Below the pieces are notes generated by a model that was not told the origin of the DNA, made no database searches, and saw only the letters and a list, made by a program, of their open reading frames with translations. The translations under genes were made by a program, and so were the position numbers. Of a stretch of DNA of 64,000 bases, positions 7,091 to 16,418 are shown piece by piece; position 1 is the stretch's first letter; the number at the start of each line of letters is the position of its first letter. The stretch comes from Pumilibacter intestinalis (GTDB lineage Bacteria; Bacillota; Clostridia; Christensenellales; Pumilibacteraceae): NCBI RefSeq assembly GCF_943193005.1, contig NZ_CALPCH010000007.1, positions 1 through 64,000 on the forward strand. The letters are read 5' to 3'.

Positions 7091-9574
7091 TTATTTTACG
7101 GTAAGTTTGCAAGCCTTAAACGGCACTTTGGCGGTAACCGTTCCCGAGTCTTTATCATACGCGGTTTCTTGCTCCGTTCCGTTCATGTATATTTTGGAAT
7201 TCGCGCCGCCCGCAAGCGTTACCGAAACGTAAAGCCCGTCGGTGTCGCCGCGCACGTAGTCTATCTGCGCCGAGTTTTTCATTACGGTAAGGTCGTACCT
7301 AACGCCGCGATACAAAAGATTTTCCATCTTCCACCAGTCGAGATTTGCGGGTACTTTAGGCTCGATAGAAAGCGCGTTGTTCTCGCTTCCCGATATCCCG
7401 AAAAATCCGTAAGGCACGGTTGCGTAAAGCATAGACGACTCGAGGAACTCGCAATCGAGTCCGAGCGTGCCGGCTTCGCCGTTGCCCTGTAGATTTGCCT
7501 TTTGGTCGTAATATGCGCGGTAAAAATTCACTCCGTCGTAGCCGCCGTCGGGCATGGCCTCGTGCGCCGCCTTTGCCGCCTCCCGCACTTTTTCGTACCA
7601 CGCCTGTATCTCTTTGAGCCGCGCGAACGCGTCGTCCGCCCCGCGGGTATCTATGCGCGACATAATATCGTAGTAGCTCACGTACATAGTCGCGCCGCCG
7701 TCTTGAAGCTGTTCGGCATACATTGCGCTTTCGCCCGTAGTCCAATCCCAATAGTAATGTTTGTGATTTTTTACCGTGGAGGTGCGGGGCGCAAACTCGT
7801 AGTCGTATATACCAAGCGTGCCCTCCGAGTCAACGTATCCGTCGGCTTGCACCGCACTGCCCTTTTTACCCGTAGCGTAGCTTTGCTCGTCGTCTTGCGG
7901 GTAATCTCCGTCGGTTACTTTATCCGCCTCTACTATGCGGTCGCCGTTAACCCAATCGAGTATTTTCTTTGCCTGCTCGGCGGTGGCAACGCCCGTTTCT
8001 ATCGCCTCGAGATTATACATAACGTATCCGTAGTCCACCGCGTCGCCGTCGGAGTCGAAGCCCTCTATAAACCGCCCCTTGCTCTCGTCCCAAAATCCCG
8101 TTTCGGCGGCGGTATTTACGGGCTCTTGAATTTTTTTGCGGATTTTTTCAAGCAGTTCTTCGAGCGCGGTTACCGTCATTTGTTCGTTATACGACACGTA
8201 GCCGCTTGCCGTCTTGTTCCAAACCTCGGGCATATCCTGCGTTATGCCGAGCGTTTGCGCCATGCGCTCTATATACAGCATAGACTGTATGGCGCGGTAG
8301 AAGAAAAGATTTGCGTACAAACTCACCGTGGGCGTGGAAAGCATATCCCAGTAGCCGTTGCCTATGCTCGTGCCTATTCCGCTCTTAGAGCCCTCGTGCC
8401 CCACGAACCCGCCGCGGTCTATAAGTCCGCTCTCGCCGTTGCAGTATCCTATAAGGAACTGCGCCGCACTGCGGAAACGCGAAAGATTTCTTTCGAGAGC
8501 AGCGGAGTCGCCGCTGAACTCGAGATACTTTTGAGCCGCCGAAAGAAATATGCCTATGTTGTTTGTTTGTCGAGTGTCGAACTGTGCGCGAACGAAATTG
8601 AGCTTAAAGTTGCCTTTGCGCGCTTTGCCCGTATCTTTGGTTTTCACTACGAGCTTAAATTGCTTTATTGTGCCGCTTTTGCCCCAGTCTTCGTTGAGAT
8701 ACATGGGGAAATATATATGGCGGTTGAAACTCGGCGTTATGTTCATATCGCCCGTGGTGCAAAACTCGCCGTAGCTTACCGAGTGCGCGTTATCCCAGCT
8801 TTCGCCCTCGCGGATAAACCGCACCTCCAAATCTTCTATAAAGCTGTTTTCCCTGTCGGTAGTGCCGGTATCGGTAAAGCGGATATCGAACTCGAGGAAA
8901 GGCGCGCGGGCGCAATTTATATTCGCGTTTTCGGGCGAAACAAACACAATCTCGCTTATGTTATCGCTCTGCACTACGAGTTTGCCGTCGCCCGAAGCGT
9001 TGGTTTCCACGCTCGCGGCATAGTCCGCGCCGTTGAGCGTAACGGTCCATCCGCCCGTCTGCCCGTTTGCGAACTCCCAGCCCTTCGCTCCCGCGTTGCC
9101 CACCGTGGAGTATGCGGGGAACGGCCAACCCTGATGAAAGTACACGTTGCCGTCGGTATCGTTTTCCTGCACGGCGTGATAAGCGTTCCACACATAGCCG
9201 AAACGGTCCACGGGCACGCCGTCTATATAGTTCTTTATCATGTTTTGACGGCTTATGCCGAACGCGCTTTCGGTGGAATCGAAAAACATAAGGCTGTACG
9301 CTTCCCACTCTTTGCCGAACGTAACCGCCGAGCCGAGGTCGCGGCTGTCTATGCGCTTGGAGTCGTAACGCGCGTGGCGGTGGAAATAGTCGTTTAGAAA
9401 GTTGTCCAAGCCCTCGTCCGACGAGCTGAATTTGAGTATATTGTTTTCGGACTCTCGCACGTATTCGTAATCTTTGCCGCTTGCGCCGTTATTGCCGCCG
9501 TTGTTGCCGTTATCGCATGCGGCGAACGAAAACATGCAGGCTATGGCGAGTATTACCGATAATATCTTTTTCAT
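7091..9574 (-). CDS. Putative cell-surface glycosidase-like lipoprotein, locus A
   Basis: 827 residues. Signal peptide with lipobox SFAAC. An N-terminal region (LKFSSSDEGLDNF...HRHARYD) is followed by a beta-rich segment (about 130-280) and a long helical part with GNGYWDM, a repeated Y/F-rich helix pattern, DGGATMYVSYYD, GLDCEFLES and PYGFFGISG, then a beta-rich C-terminus. This resembles (alpha/alpha)6-toroid glycosidases, but I cannot name the family. A clear paralogue sits in locus B. The start used here has an AGGAGG site; an upstream in-frame start would break the signal peptide. Confidence 0.65.
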   Translation of the reverse strand: MKKILSVILAIACMFSFAACDNGNNGGNNGASGKDYEYVRESENNILKFSSSDEGLDNFLNDYFHRHARYDSKRIDSRDLGSAVTFGKEWEAYSLMFFDSTESAFGISRQNMIKNYIDGVPVDRFGYVWNAYHAVQENDTDGNVYFHQGWPFPAYSTVGNAGAKGWEFANGQTGGWTVTLNGADYAASVETNASGDGKLVVQSDNISEIVFVSPENANINCARAPFLEFDIRFTDTGTTDRENSFIEDLEVRFIREGESWDNAHSVSYGEFCTTGDMNITPSFNRHIYFPMYLNEDWGKSGTIKQFKLVVKTKDTGKARKGNFKLNFVRAQFDTRQTNNIGIFLSAAQKYLEFSGDSAALERNLSRFRSAAQFLIGYCNGESGLIDRGGFVGHEGSKSGIGTSIGNGYWDMLSTPTVSLYANLFFYRAIQSMLYIERMAQTLGITQDMPEVWNKTASGYVSYNEQMTVTALEELLEKIRKKIQEPVNTAAETGFWDESKGRFIEGFDSDGDAVDYGYVMYNLEAIETGVATAEQAKKILDWVNGDRIVEADKVTDGDYPQDDEQSYATGKKGSAVQADGYVDSEGTLGIYDYEFAPRTSTVKNHKHYYWDWTTGESAMYAEQLQDGGATMYVSYYDIMSRIDTRGADDAFARLKEIQAWYEKVREAAKAAHEAMPDGGYDGVNFYRAYYDQKANLQGNGEAGTLGLDCEFLESSMLYATVPYGFFGISGSENNALSIEPKVPANLDWWKMENLLYRGVRYDLTVMKNSAQIDYVRGDTDGLYVSVTLAGGANSKIYMNGTEQETAYDKDSGTVTAKVPFKACKLTVK

Positions 9575-9575
9575 G

Positions 9576-12398
9576 TTACGCTTTCCTCCTCTTTGCGAGT
9601 ACCGCAACCGCGGCAATCAAACTCATTGCAATCATTACGCCGCCCGCAAACGCGCTCGCGCCGCTCGCAAAGCCGCCGCACCCCTCTTCCTCTTTTTGCT
9701 CCGCATCCGAGTCGGTCTTTTGAGAGCACACAACTGTGAAAGCATACGTTTCGGTCTTGTCGCCCGCCGTAGCCGTAATCGTAACAGCGTTGTCGCCCGC
9801 TTTCATATCGGTTATGCCGCTCACCTCGAAGGGAATTTCGCCCTCTGCGAATATAACCGTGAACAGCTCTTTTTTCATTTCGAACACGCCCGCGGGAAGG
9901 GTAAGCGTGCCGCCCTCGGTTATCTTTTCGCCGTTGTAAAATACCTTTTGGAAAGTTACGGTATCAACTACTATATCCTGTTTTTCTTTTACGAACGTTG
10001 CGCCCTCTTCGCCCGAATAGGTAAACGTAACGTCCTCTTTTATTTCCTGCAAAGAGGGCGTGTGAAAGCCCGCCTTAAAGGTTATGGAAATTTGAGCGTT
10101 CACGCCCGGATTGAGCGGTTGCGGTTGGTCTTGCACCGTACTGCCCGCGCTTTGGCGCATAGCCGACCACAAAATTTGCATGGTGTTGAGTCCCGTTTGC
10201 TGAAAGTAGTGTATCTGCAAAACGCCTTGCGTAAAGTTCGACGGGTTTTCGTCTGTGTTTTGCCAGCCGCGCACCGTTTTTGTCACGCCGTTAACGGTTA
10301 TTTGAATTTTATCGAGCACGGAATCGAACACGCCGTAAAAGTTGAGCTTTTCAATTTCTTCTTCGGTGAGTTTGTTGGGATTGCCCGCGCGTATCCAGTC
10401 TACGCCCGCGTTAACGTGGTGATAAGGCTTGTCCGCCACGTTTTGCGAAAACTGTATTTCGTAACGCACTTTGCCGCCCTCTACCGACTCGGGATTTGCT
10501 ATGCCGAGCACGTCAACCGCTTCCCACTCGGTTATTTCGGGGAAGGTGTACTGCATAGTCCAGTTCGCACCCGAGTTCACAAACGAAACGTCGCTTTCGT
10601 ATCCGAACGGCGCGTTGCGCGGAAGCTCTATCGTTTTAAGCACGGTAACTATGTTGCCCTTTTCCGAAATCGCCTCGCCGCTACGCTTGAGTCCGCCCTC
10701 GCTCTCGGGTATCGCCTCGGGCATCCAAAAAGTTATTTTGTTTCTCGTCTCGAAATTCACGCTGAAATTGAGTTCGTTGGCTTTGGCGTAATCGTATATT
10801 TCGCCGAAAGTTTTGCCGTTGAGCATAAACCCGTTGCGCACCCATTCTTCGGTTGCCACGTCGGCGTTGTTCGCAACATCGCGCGGGCGAATATTTTCGC
10901 TGAACTCTATGCTTATACCGCGCCTGCCGGCCGACGGATGAAAGTTGCTCATGGAGAAAGTAACGGGCGTGGTTATATCCTCTTCGGGCAATTCGGGCGG
11001 TATCTCTATGCCGTCGCGCTCGAACGCTTTGGAAGCGAGTTTATAGGTAAAACCGATATCCTCGGCTATGGTTTTGCCCGTCATGGCGGTAAAGCCCTGC
11101 TTGAATATTATTTTGAACTCTTTGCCTATTTCGCCGTTGTTCCACCCGAGCAGGTCTTGCGTGATTTCCTTATTCATAACGAATATCAAAGTATCCGCTT
11201 GAATATTGGCAAGCACGTCGAACTTTTCGTATTTTTCCGAACCCGTCGCGCTCAGTCCGTCTGCTATAGAACCCAATGTGCGCTCGTTCGTTCCGTCGGC
11301 GTTTGCTATAACTATTTTATCGCGCACCTGCGAATTGAGCCGTTGCATTACGGCTTGCGCAGGTTCTTTCGGGGTTGTTGCTCCTGTATTTGTATTCCAA
11401 CTTGTGGCAAACCAATTAAGTTCGCTCTCGGGTGCGGTAAGCCCCCAATACCAATTTCTATCCGTAACAAACCGTGGGGTTATTTGGGAGTCGTACCAAG
11501 ATTTTTCGCCGAAATACGCATTGAAAAACACGCCTTCGCCACCCCAAAATACGTCGTTTGTTATTGCCTTTTCGTAGTTGGGAGCGGACAAAGCCGCAAC
11601 CGTTACGTTATTGGTAGGGTCGGGCGCGTTCTCGTCGGCAACGTCGCTCCACGCTTCGTTTTCGAACTTTTTGGTTACAGACTTGTTGAGCACAGTGCCG
11701 TCCATAGCCGTATACCCTTCTCGTATTGTCAACGTTAACGGTCTTTTAAGAGTTTTGGTAGTTTCGTCGCAACCGAGTAATGAAGAAATAAACGGCGTTT
11801 CGGTTTGTATTCCGTAAAAAATAAGATTATTCTCATTTTTATTAACACGAATATCAACTATATTTTGCCATACCTGCGTATATACTCCGCCTATACCGGT
11901 TAATCCCGAACCCTTTGGATTTATGTTTCCTTTATGAGCCACTGCCGAAAGCATAATGTCGCGCACGCTTACTCCGTTAATATAAACGTATTTGCCTATA
12001 ACGTCGTTAAGATGTCTTCGCACATATTGCGTAGTTCCGACTGTATCGGCATTGCCTCCTTTAGTAAGGCTTACGCCGCAAGAAGCACTAAACCAATCAT
12101 CAGCCCAGCACATAGCTGGGTTATCGTACTCATCAAGCCCGCCAACTCCCACATAATTATAGTTGTTGTCGAACATTTCCACGGACTTATCGAACCCGAC
12201 TGTAAAACTTATCTTACTGCCCTCATACGTTACGCCCGAGCATGCGGAAATTTTTATTTCCTTTTCGTTTTCCGCATTCGCGGCTAAGGAATTAAAGCTC
12301 CCCCCCCCGAAAAACGCAACTGCGCTCAGCGCAAGACAACATGAGAGTATCACGGTTGCGATAATTCCCAACTTAATCGTTGTCTTTTCGGTCTTCAT
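9576..12398 (-). CDS. Giant surface protein with four repeated modules and a GCGG membrane anchor
   Basis: 940 residues. Signal peptide at the N-terminus; about four diverged modules of roughly 180-200 residues follow, each ending in a pattern like I.FK.GFT...G..I..D..F.Y (TIREGYTAMDG, IIFKQGFTAMTG, ITFKAGFHTPS). A bacterial Ig-like stretch comes near the C-terminus. The end is acidic, then GCGG, a helix of about 20 hydrophobic residues and KRRKA. No LPXTG motif is present. The same module and tail occur in two locus B proteins. First gene of locus A; a role in holding or docking glycans is an inference. Confidence 0.6.
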   Translation of the reverse strand: MKTEKTTIKLGIIATVILSCCLALSAVAFFGGGSFNSLAANAENEKEIKISACSGVTYEGSKISFTVGFDKSVEMFDNNYNYVGVGGLDEYDNPAMCWADDWFSASCGVSLTKGGNADTVGTTQYVRRHLNDVIGKYVYINGVSVRDIMLSAVAHKGNINPKGSGLTGIGGVYTQVWQNIVDIRVNKNENNLIFYGIQTETPFISSLLGCDETTKTLKRPLTLTIREGYTAMDGTVLNKSVTKKFENEAWSDVADENAPDPTNNVTVAALSAPNYEKAITNDVFWGGEGVFFNAYFGEKSWYDSQITPRFVTDRNWYWGLTAPESELNWFATSWNTNTGATTPKEPAQAVMQRLNSQVRDKIVIANADGTNERTLGSIADGLSATGSEKYEKFDVLANIQADTLIFVMNKEITQDLLGWNNGEIGKEFKIIFKQGFTAMTGKTIAEDIGFTYKLASKAFERDGIEIPPELPEEDITTPVTFSMSNFHPSAGRRGISIEFSENIRPRDVANNADVATEEWVRNGFMLNGKTFGEIYDYAKANELNFSVNFETRNKITFWMPEAIPESEGGLKRSGEAISEKGNIVTVLKTIELPRNAPFGYESDVSFVNSGANWTMQYTFPEITEWEAVDVLGIANPESVEGGKVRYEIQFSQNVADKPYHHVNAGVDWIRAGNPNKLTEEEIEKLNFYGVFDSVLDKIQITVNGVTKTVRGWQNTDENPSNFTQGVLQIHYFQQTGLNTMQILWSAMRQSAGSTVQDQPQPLNPGVNAQISITFKAGFHTPSLQEIKEDVTFTYSGEEGATFVKEKQDIVVDTVTFQKVFYNGEKITEGGTLTLPAGVFEMKKELFTVIFAEGEIPFEVSGITDMKAGDNAVTITATAGDKTETYAFTVVCSQKTDSDAEQKEEEGCGGFASGASAFAGGVMIAMSLIAAVAVLAKRRKA

Positions 12399-12425
12399 AA
12401 TTATCCTCCTTACTTATCGTAGCTT

Positions 12426-12507
12426 TGTACACGTGCACTTATTCGCGCAATATGTACGCGCGTACACATATCGTATATAATATACCACAATATGCGCGGC
12501 TTGTCAA
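12426..12507 (-). promoter_or_regulatory. Locus A promoter with two LacI-type operators
   Basis: On the minus strand TTGACA (12502-12507) and TATATT (12479-12484) are 17 bases apart. Just downstream lies a perfect 14-base palindrome, TGTACGCGCGTACA (12453-12466), with the central CG expected of LacI-family operators. A weaker copy, TGTACACGTGCACT (12426-12439), has its centre 27 bases away. Both lie after the predicted start, fitting repression by blocking early transcription. The LacI gene is adjacent. Confidence 0.7.
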
Positions 12508-12570
12508 TACCCTTTAAGAAAATTTTTGCTATGTTTTTCAAAACTTTTTCAAAAAAATGTGCGCACCGCG

Positions 12571-13551
12571 TTACTCGGAGATATTCTTTACGCTCTCCCG
12601 CACCTTTAAGTGCGTGCTTATTTCGGTTACTTCGCTTGTTTTGCCCAAAATGTAGTCTATATAGGCAAATCCCTCGGCGCGCTTGTCCACGCTTATGGTG
12701 GTGAGCGCGGGATTGAAATACTCGGTAAATTCCAAATCGTCGCACCCTATAAACGAAACGTCGTTCGGAACGGAGTAGCCGCGGTCGAAGAAGGCTTTCG
12801 TTGCTCCGAGAGCCATCATATCGGTAAGGCAAATCACCGCGTCTGTTTTTTTGCCGGAGTCTATAAGCTCTCCGGCAAGCGCGTATCCTACGTCGTAGGC
12901 TTTAGACATGGGATAATCCGCCGAAAGCACAGCCGTATCTTCCGAAAATCCGAACCGCGAACGGTTGTCTATAAAATATTTTACGCGGGCGTCTTTGTAG
13001 GTGAGCCACTCCTCGAGTCCGCTTATAAACGCCACGTTTTTGTGCCCGTTGTCGCGAAGATAGCTCATTGCCTCTTCCATGCCGCTACGGTAGTTTATCA
13101 TCACCATCGAACTGTCGGCGGTGCAGTTAATGAGCTTAGTGCCCGCCTCGGTAAAAATATCGTAGCACGAAAAATCGCAAGTGAACATTGCGAGGTTCAC
13201 TATTCCGCACACCCTGTTTGCGGCGAGGTCGGCGAGCACATGGCGGACGTCTCTGTTCTTAATGGCAAACACCGCAACCACGTAGTTCTCCGCGCTCGCA
13301 CGCTCCACCATGGCGTCTACGAGAGCCATATAGTACGGGTTTATGAGGTCCTCCACCAAAACGGCTATGAGATTGCTTTTGTTTCTCGCAAGGTTGCCCG
13401 CGAGTTTGTTGGGTATATAGTTGAGTTCCTCTATGGCTTTGCGCACCTTGCGCTCGGTTTCGCTCGAAATGTAGCCCACTCCGTTTATAACTCGCGATAC
13501 CGTGGCGGTAGACACGCCCGCATATTCGGCAACCTCTTTCTTAGTTACCAT
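12571..13551 (-). CDS. LacI-family transcriptional regulator
   Basis: 326 residues. The N-terminal helix-turn-helix and hinge are textbook (VTKKEVAEYAGVSTATVSRVING, residues 2-24, then ETERKVRKAIEELNYIPN), followed by a sugar-binding regulatory domain. It overlaps the end of lysC by 11 bases and stops about 60 bases before the locus A promoter, where LacI-like palindromes sit. It most likely represses locus A and responds to its sugar. Its own expression may ride on lysC transcription. Confidence 0.9.
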   Translation of the reverse strand: MVTKKEVAEYAGVSTATVSRVINGVGYISSETERKVRKAIEELNYIPNKLAGNLARNKSNLIAVLVEDLINPYYMALVDAMVERASAENYVVAVFAIKNRDVRHVLADLAANRVCGIVNLAMFTCDFSCYDIFTEAGTKLINCTADSSMVMINYRSGMEEAMSYLRDNGHKNVAFISGLEEWLTYKDARVKYFIDNRSRFGFSEDTAVLSADYPMSKAYDVGYALAGELIDSGKKTDAVICLTDMMALGATKAFFDRGYSVPNDVSFIGCDDLEFTEYFNPALTTISVDKRAEGFAYIDYILGKTSEVTEISTHLKVRESVKNISE

Positions 13552-14881
13552 TGCCGCCCTCGAACTCGGCGTATATGGCTCTTATTGCCTTTTGGTAGTC
13601 CGCGTTTTCTACGCCGATAATAATATTCAACTCGCTCGAGCCTTGGTCTATCATGCGAATGTTTACGTTCGCGGCGGCGAGTGCGCCGAAAACCCGCGCC
13701 GAAGTACCCGTTTTGCGGTTCATGCCGTGCCCCACCACCGCTATAAGCGCAATGCCCTCGTAAAACTCGATACTGCTCGGCGAAAGTTCCTCTTTTATTT
13801 CGCGCAGTACCGCGCTTATTTCCTCTTTGCGCTGTGCCGCCGCGTCTATAACAACAGTCATGGTGTCTATGCCGCTCGGAAGATGTTCGAGCAAGATATT
13901 GTGCCGCTCGAGTATTTTGAGCAGACGGCGGGCAAACCCGAGCTCGGAGTTCATAAGGCTCTTTTCAACGTACACCGCGGCAAAATCGGTCTTGCCCGCT
14001 ATGCCCGTGATGGTGCGGTCGGTGCGTTTGTACTCGCCGCGCATAAACTTTTTGGTGGGCACTATCATTGTGCCGGGCGCGGAAGGATTGAAAGTGTTTC
14101 GTATGTTTATGGGAATATCCGCTTTGCGCACGGGAAATATGCTTTCGGGGTGCAACACGTTCGCGCCCATATAGCTCAACTCGCGCAACTCTTTATACGT
14201 GAGCATTTCTATTATTTGCGGATTTTTTTGTATTCTCGGGTCTACCGTCATAAACCCGTCAACGTCCGTCCAATTCTCGTACACCTCGGCGTTTACGCCG
14301 CGAGCGATTATCGCGCCCGTTACGTCGGAGCCGCCGCGCGAAAAAGTCTTAATTCTGCCGTTGGGCATTTTGCCGTAAAATCCGGGCACAACCACGCGCT
14401 CATTGCCCAAAACTCTTTCCGCAACCAAACAGTTGGTTGTTTCGCTGTCGAAATTGCCTTCCATATCGAAGCGTATCACGTCGCCCGCGTCTACAAATCT
14501 CGCGCCGAGCAACTTTGCCGTAACTATGCCCGAGAGAAATTCGCCGCGGCTCGAAGCGTAGTCCTTGCCCGCGCCGCCGTTTATTTGGTCTCGTATCACG
14601 TTGAACTCGGGAGTGAGGTCGAGTTCGAGCCCCAACCCCTCTATTATATCGCCGAAACGGCTTATCACTTTGGCAAGTGCGGCGTCGCAAACGCCAGAGC
14701 GGTCGCGTTCGTCTATGCACTCGTAAAGCAGGTCGGTAACTTTCACGTCCGAACTTTCGCGTTTGCCGGGCGCGGACACCACTATATAGCGCGCGCTCGG
14801 GTCGGAATTTATAATATGCGCCACTTTGCGTATAGACGCCGCGTTTGCCATGCTCGTACCGCCGAATTTCAGCACTTTCAT
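13541..14881 (-). CDS. lysC: Aspartate kinase
   Basis: 446 residues, monofunctional. It phosphorylates aspartate, the first step to lysine, threonine and methionine. The kinase N-terminus is clear (KFGGTSMANAASI) and two ACT-like domains lie at the C-terminus (from about 300; GTSARVFGALAAANVNI). The ATG follows an AAGGAG site. It lies after a DUF1015 gene with a 134-base gap filled by dispersed repeats. No lysine riboswitch is seen upstream, so control by feedback on the ACT domains is expected. Confidence 0.93.
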   Translation of the reverse strand: MKVLKFGGTSMANAASIRKVAHIINSDPSARYIVVSAPGKRESSDVKVTDLLYECIDERDRSGVCDAALAKVISRFGDIIEGLGLELDLTPEFNVIRDQINGGAGKDYASSRGEFLSGIVTAKLLGARFVDAGDVIRFDMEGNFDSETTNCLVAERVLGNERVVVPGFYGKMPNGRIKTFSRGGSDVTGAIIARGVNAEVYENWTDVDGFMTVDPRIQKNPQIIEMLTYKELRELSYMGANVLHPESIFPVRKADIPINIRNTFNPSAPGTMIVPTKKFMRGEYKRTDRTITGIAGKTDFAAVYVEKSLMNSELGFARRLLKILERHNILLEHLPSGIDTMTVVIDAAAQRKEEISAVLREIKEELSPSSIEFYEGIALIAVVGHGMNRKTGTSARVFGALAAANVNIRMIDQGSSELNIIIGVENADYQKAIRAIYAEFEGGNGN

Positions 14882-14910
14882 AGATTGTTCTCCTTGTTGT
14901 GGGTTTTCTT

Positions 14911-15000
14911 TCTCATGCAGGGGATTGCTTCGCTACGCAATAATACGGGAATGCCGCATGAGATTGCCGCGTCGGGCTACGCCCTCCTCGCAATGACACG
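14911..15000. repeat. Dispersed palindromic repeat, two copies
   Basis: Two elements of the family GGATTGC...GCAATGACA with CATG-containing edges. One is intact (GAGATTGCCGCGTCGGGCTA then GCCCTCCTCGCAATGACA), the other degenerate. Same family as the elements near 22.3, 43.9, 46.4, 57.3 and 63.4 kb. Confidence 0.8.
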
Positions 15001-15015
15001 GTGTAACCCCGCCGC

Positions 15016-16257
15016 TCACTTACCTATGCGCCGAGCCTCGAGGTAGTATCTCTTTTCTTCCGCGTGCCCCATGGAAAAAGTCTTTTTGGGCAAAACGCCG
15101 TTGCGCAATATGTACTCCGTAAAGCCCGATTTGTCTATGGGCGGCAACGGTATAGCCGCGCAGTCGGGTTTGTCGCCGAGTTTATTCAGCGCATTCTCGC
15201 CGTGTATGTAATCTATTGCGCAACCCGTTTTCTCCGCGTACTTTGCCGCAAAGTCTTGCACAAACGCCACGGCACTTATAGGCTCTGCGGGCAAGGCGTA
15301 TTCGTATTCCCTGCCGCCGCCGCGCATTACCGCGGGCAAAGGAAAGCCCGCCGAAAGTTCTTTCAACTCTTTCGCCACGCTCTCGGGATTTACGCCGAAA
15401 AGAGCGCGGTGTATCGGCTCGAACTCTATGCCGCTATCGTACAAATTCACTATCTCGCACAGCGCGTAACGCTTAAGTTCGGCGGTTTCGTCGTTTTCGG
15501 CTTTGGCTTTTTCGTAGCACTTTTTAGCCGCGGCGAGCGAATGGTTGCCGTCGCCCACCAAAAGCAAGAGGTCTTCTCCGCAACGCGCTTCGGTATCTTC
15601 TTTAAGCGCGGCAAAGGCGTTTATAACCGCTTGCGAGTCGGCAACCTCTTTGCCCGTTATGTGCCCGCCGCCCGCGTTCAACTCGAAATCGTACAGCGTT
15701 TTACCCTCGTGCCCGCACACCGCCGAAAACAAAATGTTTTTCGGGTCGTCGGCAAGCAGCATTACGTGCGGCAGTTCGAGCGGGCATCGCTCGCGTATTT
15801 TCACGCGCGGCGGAAGCCGTTCTTCCACGGTGCCTTCGGTGGCGCGTATAAGAGCTTTGTTGCCCGCCGCGTATTCGTAGTCGGTTAGGTCTATGGCGCA
15901 AACAAGTCCGCGGCGCACCTTGCCCGAAGCAAATTTTCTGCTAACCGAAACAAACGAGTTCACCTCGTAAAAAAGTTCGGAAGAAAGGTACTCGCGCATA
16001 GTTTTTTCAATGCCCGCGCTGCGCTCGGCTTCGTCGCAACAGCCGAGATAGCACTCGGGCAAAATCATGTTGAGAGTGCTCGGAGCGTTTCCCGTATATT
16101 CGTACAATTTGTCCCAGTAGGCTTTGTCGGATGTGAACTGGTCGCACGCCACAACCGACCATTTGCGCATATCCGCGTTTGCGGGTAATAAAACGCGCGG
16201 CACACACACCGTGCTTTGCCGCGCCGCAACATTATTACGTTTTGTATCGTTACTCAT
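15016..16257 (-). CDS. DUF1015 family protein
   Basis: 413 residues. The family hallmark GDGNHSLAAAK is present near residue 240 and the N-terminus has the usual VLLPA...VVACDQFTSD. The biochemical role of the family is not established, so none is claimed. The start is taken as the ATG in an ATGA overlap with the preceding 51-residue gene; an upstream in-frame ATG (16281) is possible but lies inside that gene and has no better ribosome site. Confidence 0.8.
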   Translation of the reverse strand: MSNDTKRNNVAARQSTVCVPRVLLPANADMRKWSVVACDQFTSDKAYWDKLYEYTGNAPSTLNMILPECYLGCCDEAERSAGIEKTMREYLSSELFYEVNSFVSVSRKFASGKVRRGLVCAIDLTDYEYAAGNKALIRATEGTVEERLPPRVKIRERCPLELPHVMLLADDPKNILFSAVCGHEGKTLYDFELNAGGGHITGKEVADSQAVINAFAALKEDTEARCGEDLLLLVGDGNHSLAAAKKCYEKAKAENDETAELKRYALCEIVNLYDSGIEFEPIHRALFGVNPESVAKELKELSAGFPLPAVMRGGGREYEYALPAEPISAVAFVQDFAAKYAEKTGCAIDYIHGENALNKLGDKPDCAAIPLPPIDKSGFTEYILRNGVLPKKTFSMGHAEEKRYYLEARRIGK

Positions 16258-16409
16258 GCAAGACCCACCGCAAGCGCCCACATTGCCGCGCTTATCACCA
16301 AAGCGGAAAATTTAGCCAAGAAATTATGAACGAAAACCGCTTTGAAAAAACGCCCTACGGGATTGCCGTTCTTTGCGTTATCTTCCTTGTGTCCGTTTAA
16401 GTTTTCCAT
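16254..16409 (-). CDS. 51-residue single-helix membrane protein, reduced CdaR/YbbR-like
   Basis: Begins at an ATG with a GGAGAACGG ribosome site and ends in an ATGA overlap with the DUF1015 gene. About 27 hydrophilic residues precede one hydrophobic segment (FLAKFSALVISAAMWALAVG), which resembles the N-terminal anchor helix of CdaR/YbbR, including the Trp near the outer end. No YbbR repeats follow. It occupies the position where cdaR normally follows cdaA. It may be a surviving anchor-only regulator of the cyclase or a decayed cdaR kept for translational coupling. Confidence 0.65.
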   Translation of the reverse strand: MENLNGHKEDNAKNGNPVGRFFKAVFVHNFLAKFSALVISAAMWALAVGLA

Positions 16410-16418
16410 TCCGTTCTC

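Noticed and set aside
7502-9397. 631-codon plus-strand open frame
   Set aside because: Same reason: antisense shadow of the 827-residue lipoprotein, whose signal peptide and motifs are clear.
9474-11738. Very long plus-strand open frame opposite locus A genes
   Set aside because: It mirrors the codon structure of the minus-strand surface and glycosidase-like genes, has Arg/Tyr/His-rich low-quality translation and no ribosome site.
14882-15015. Lysine riboswitch upstream of lysC
   Set aside because: The gap is filled by dispersed repeats and shows none of the conserved riboswitch core.
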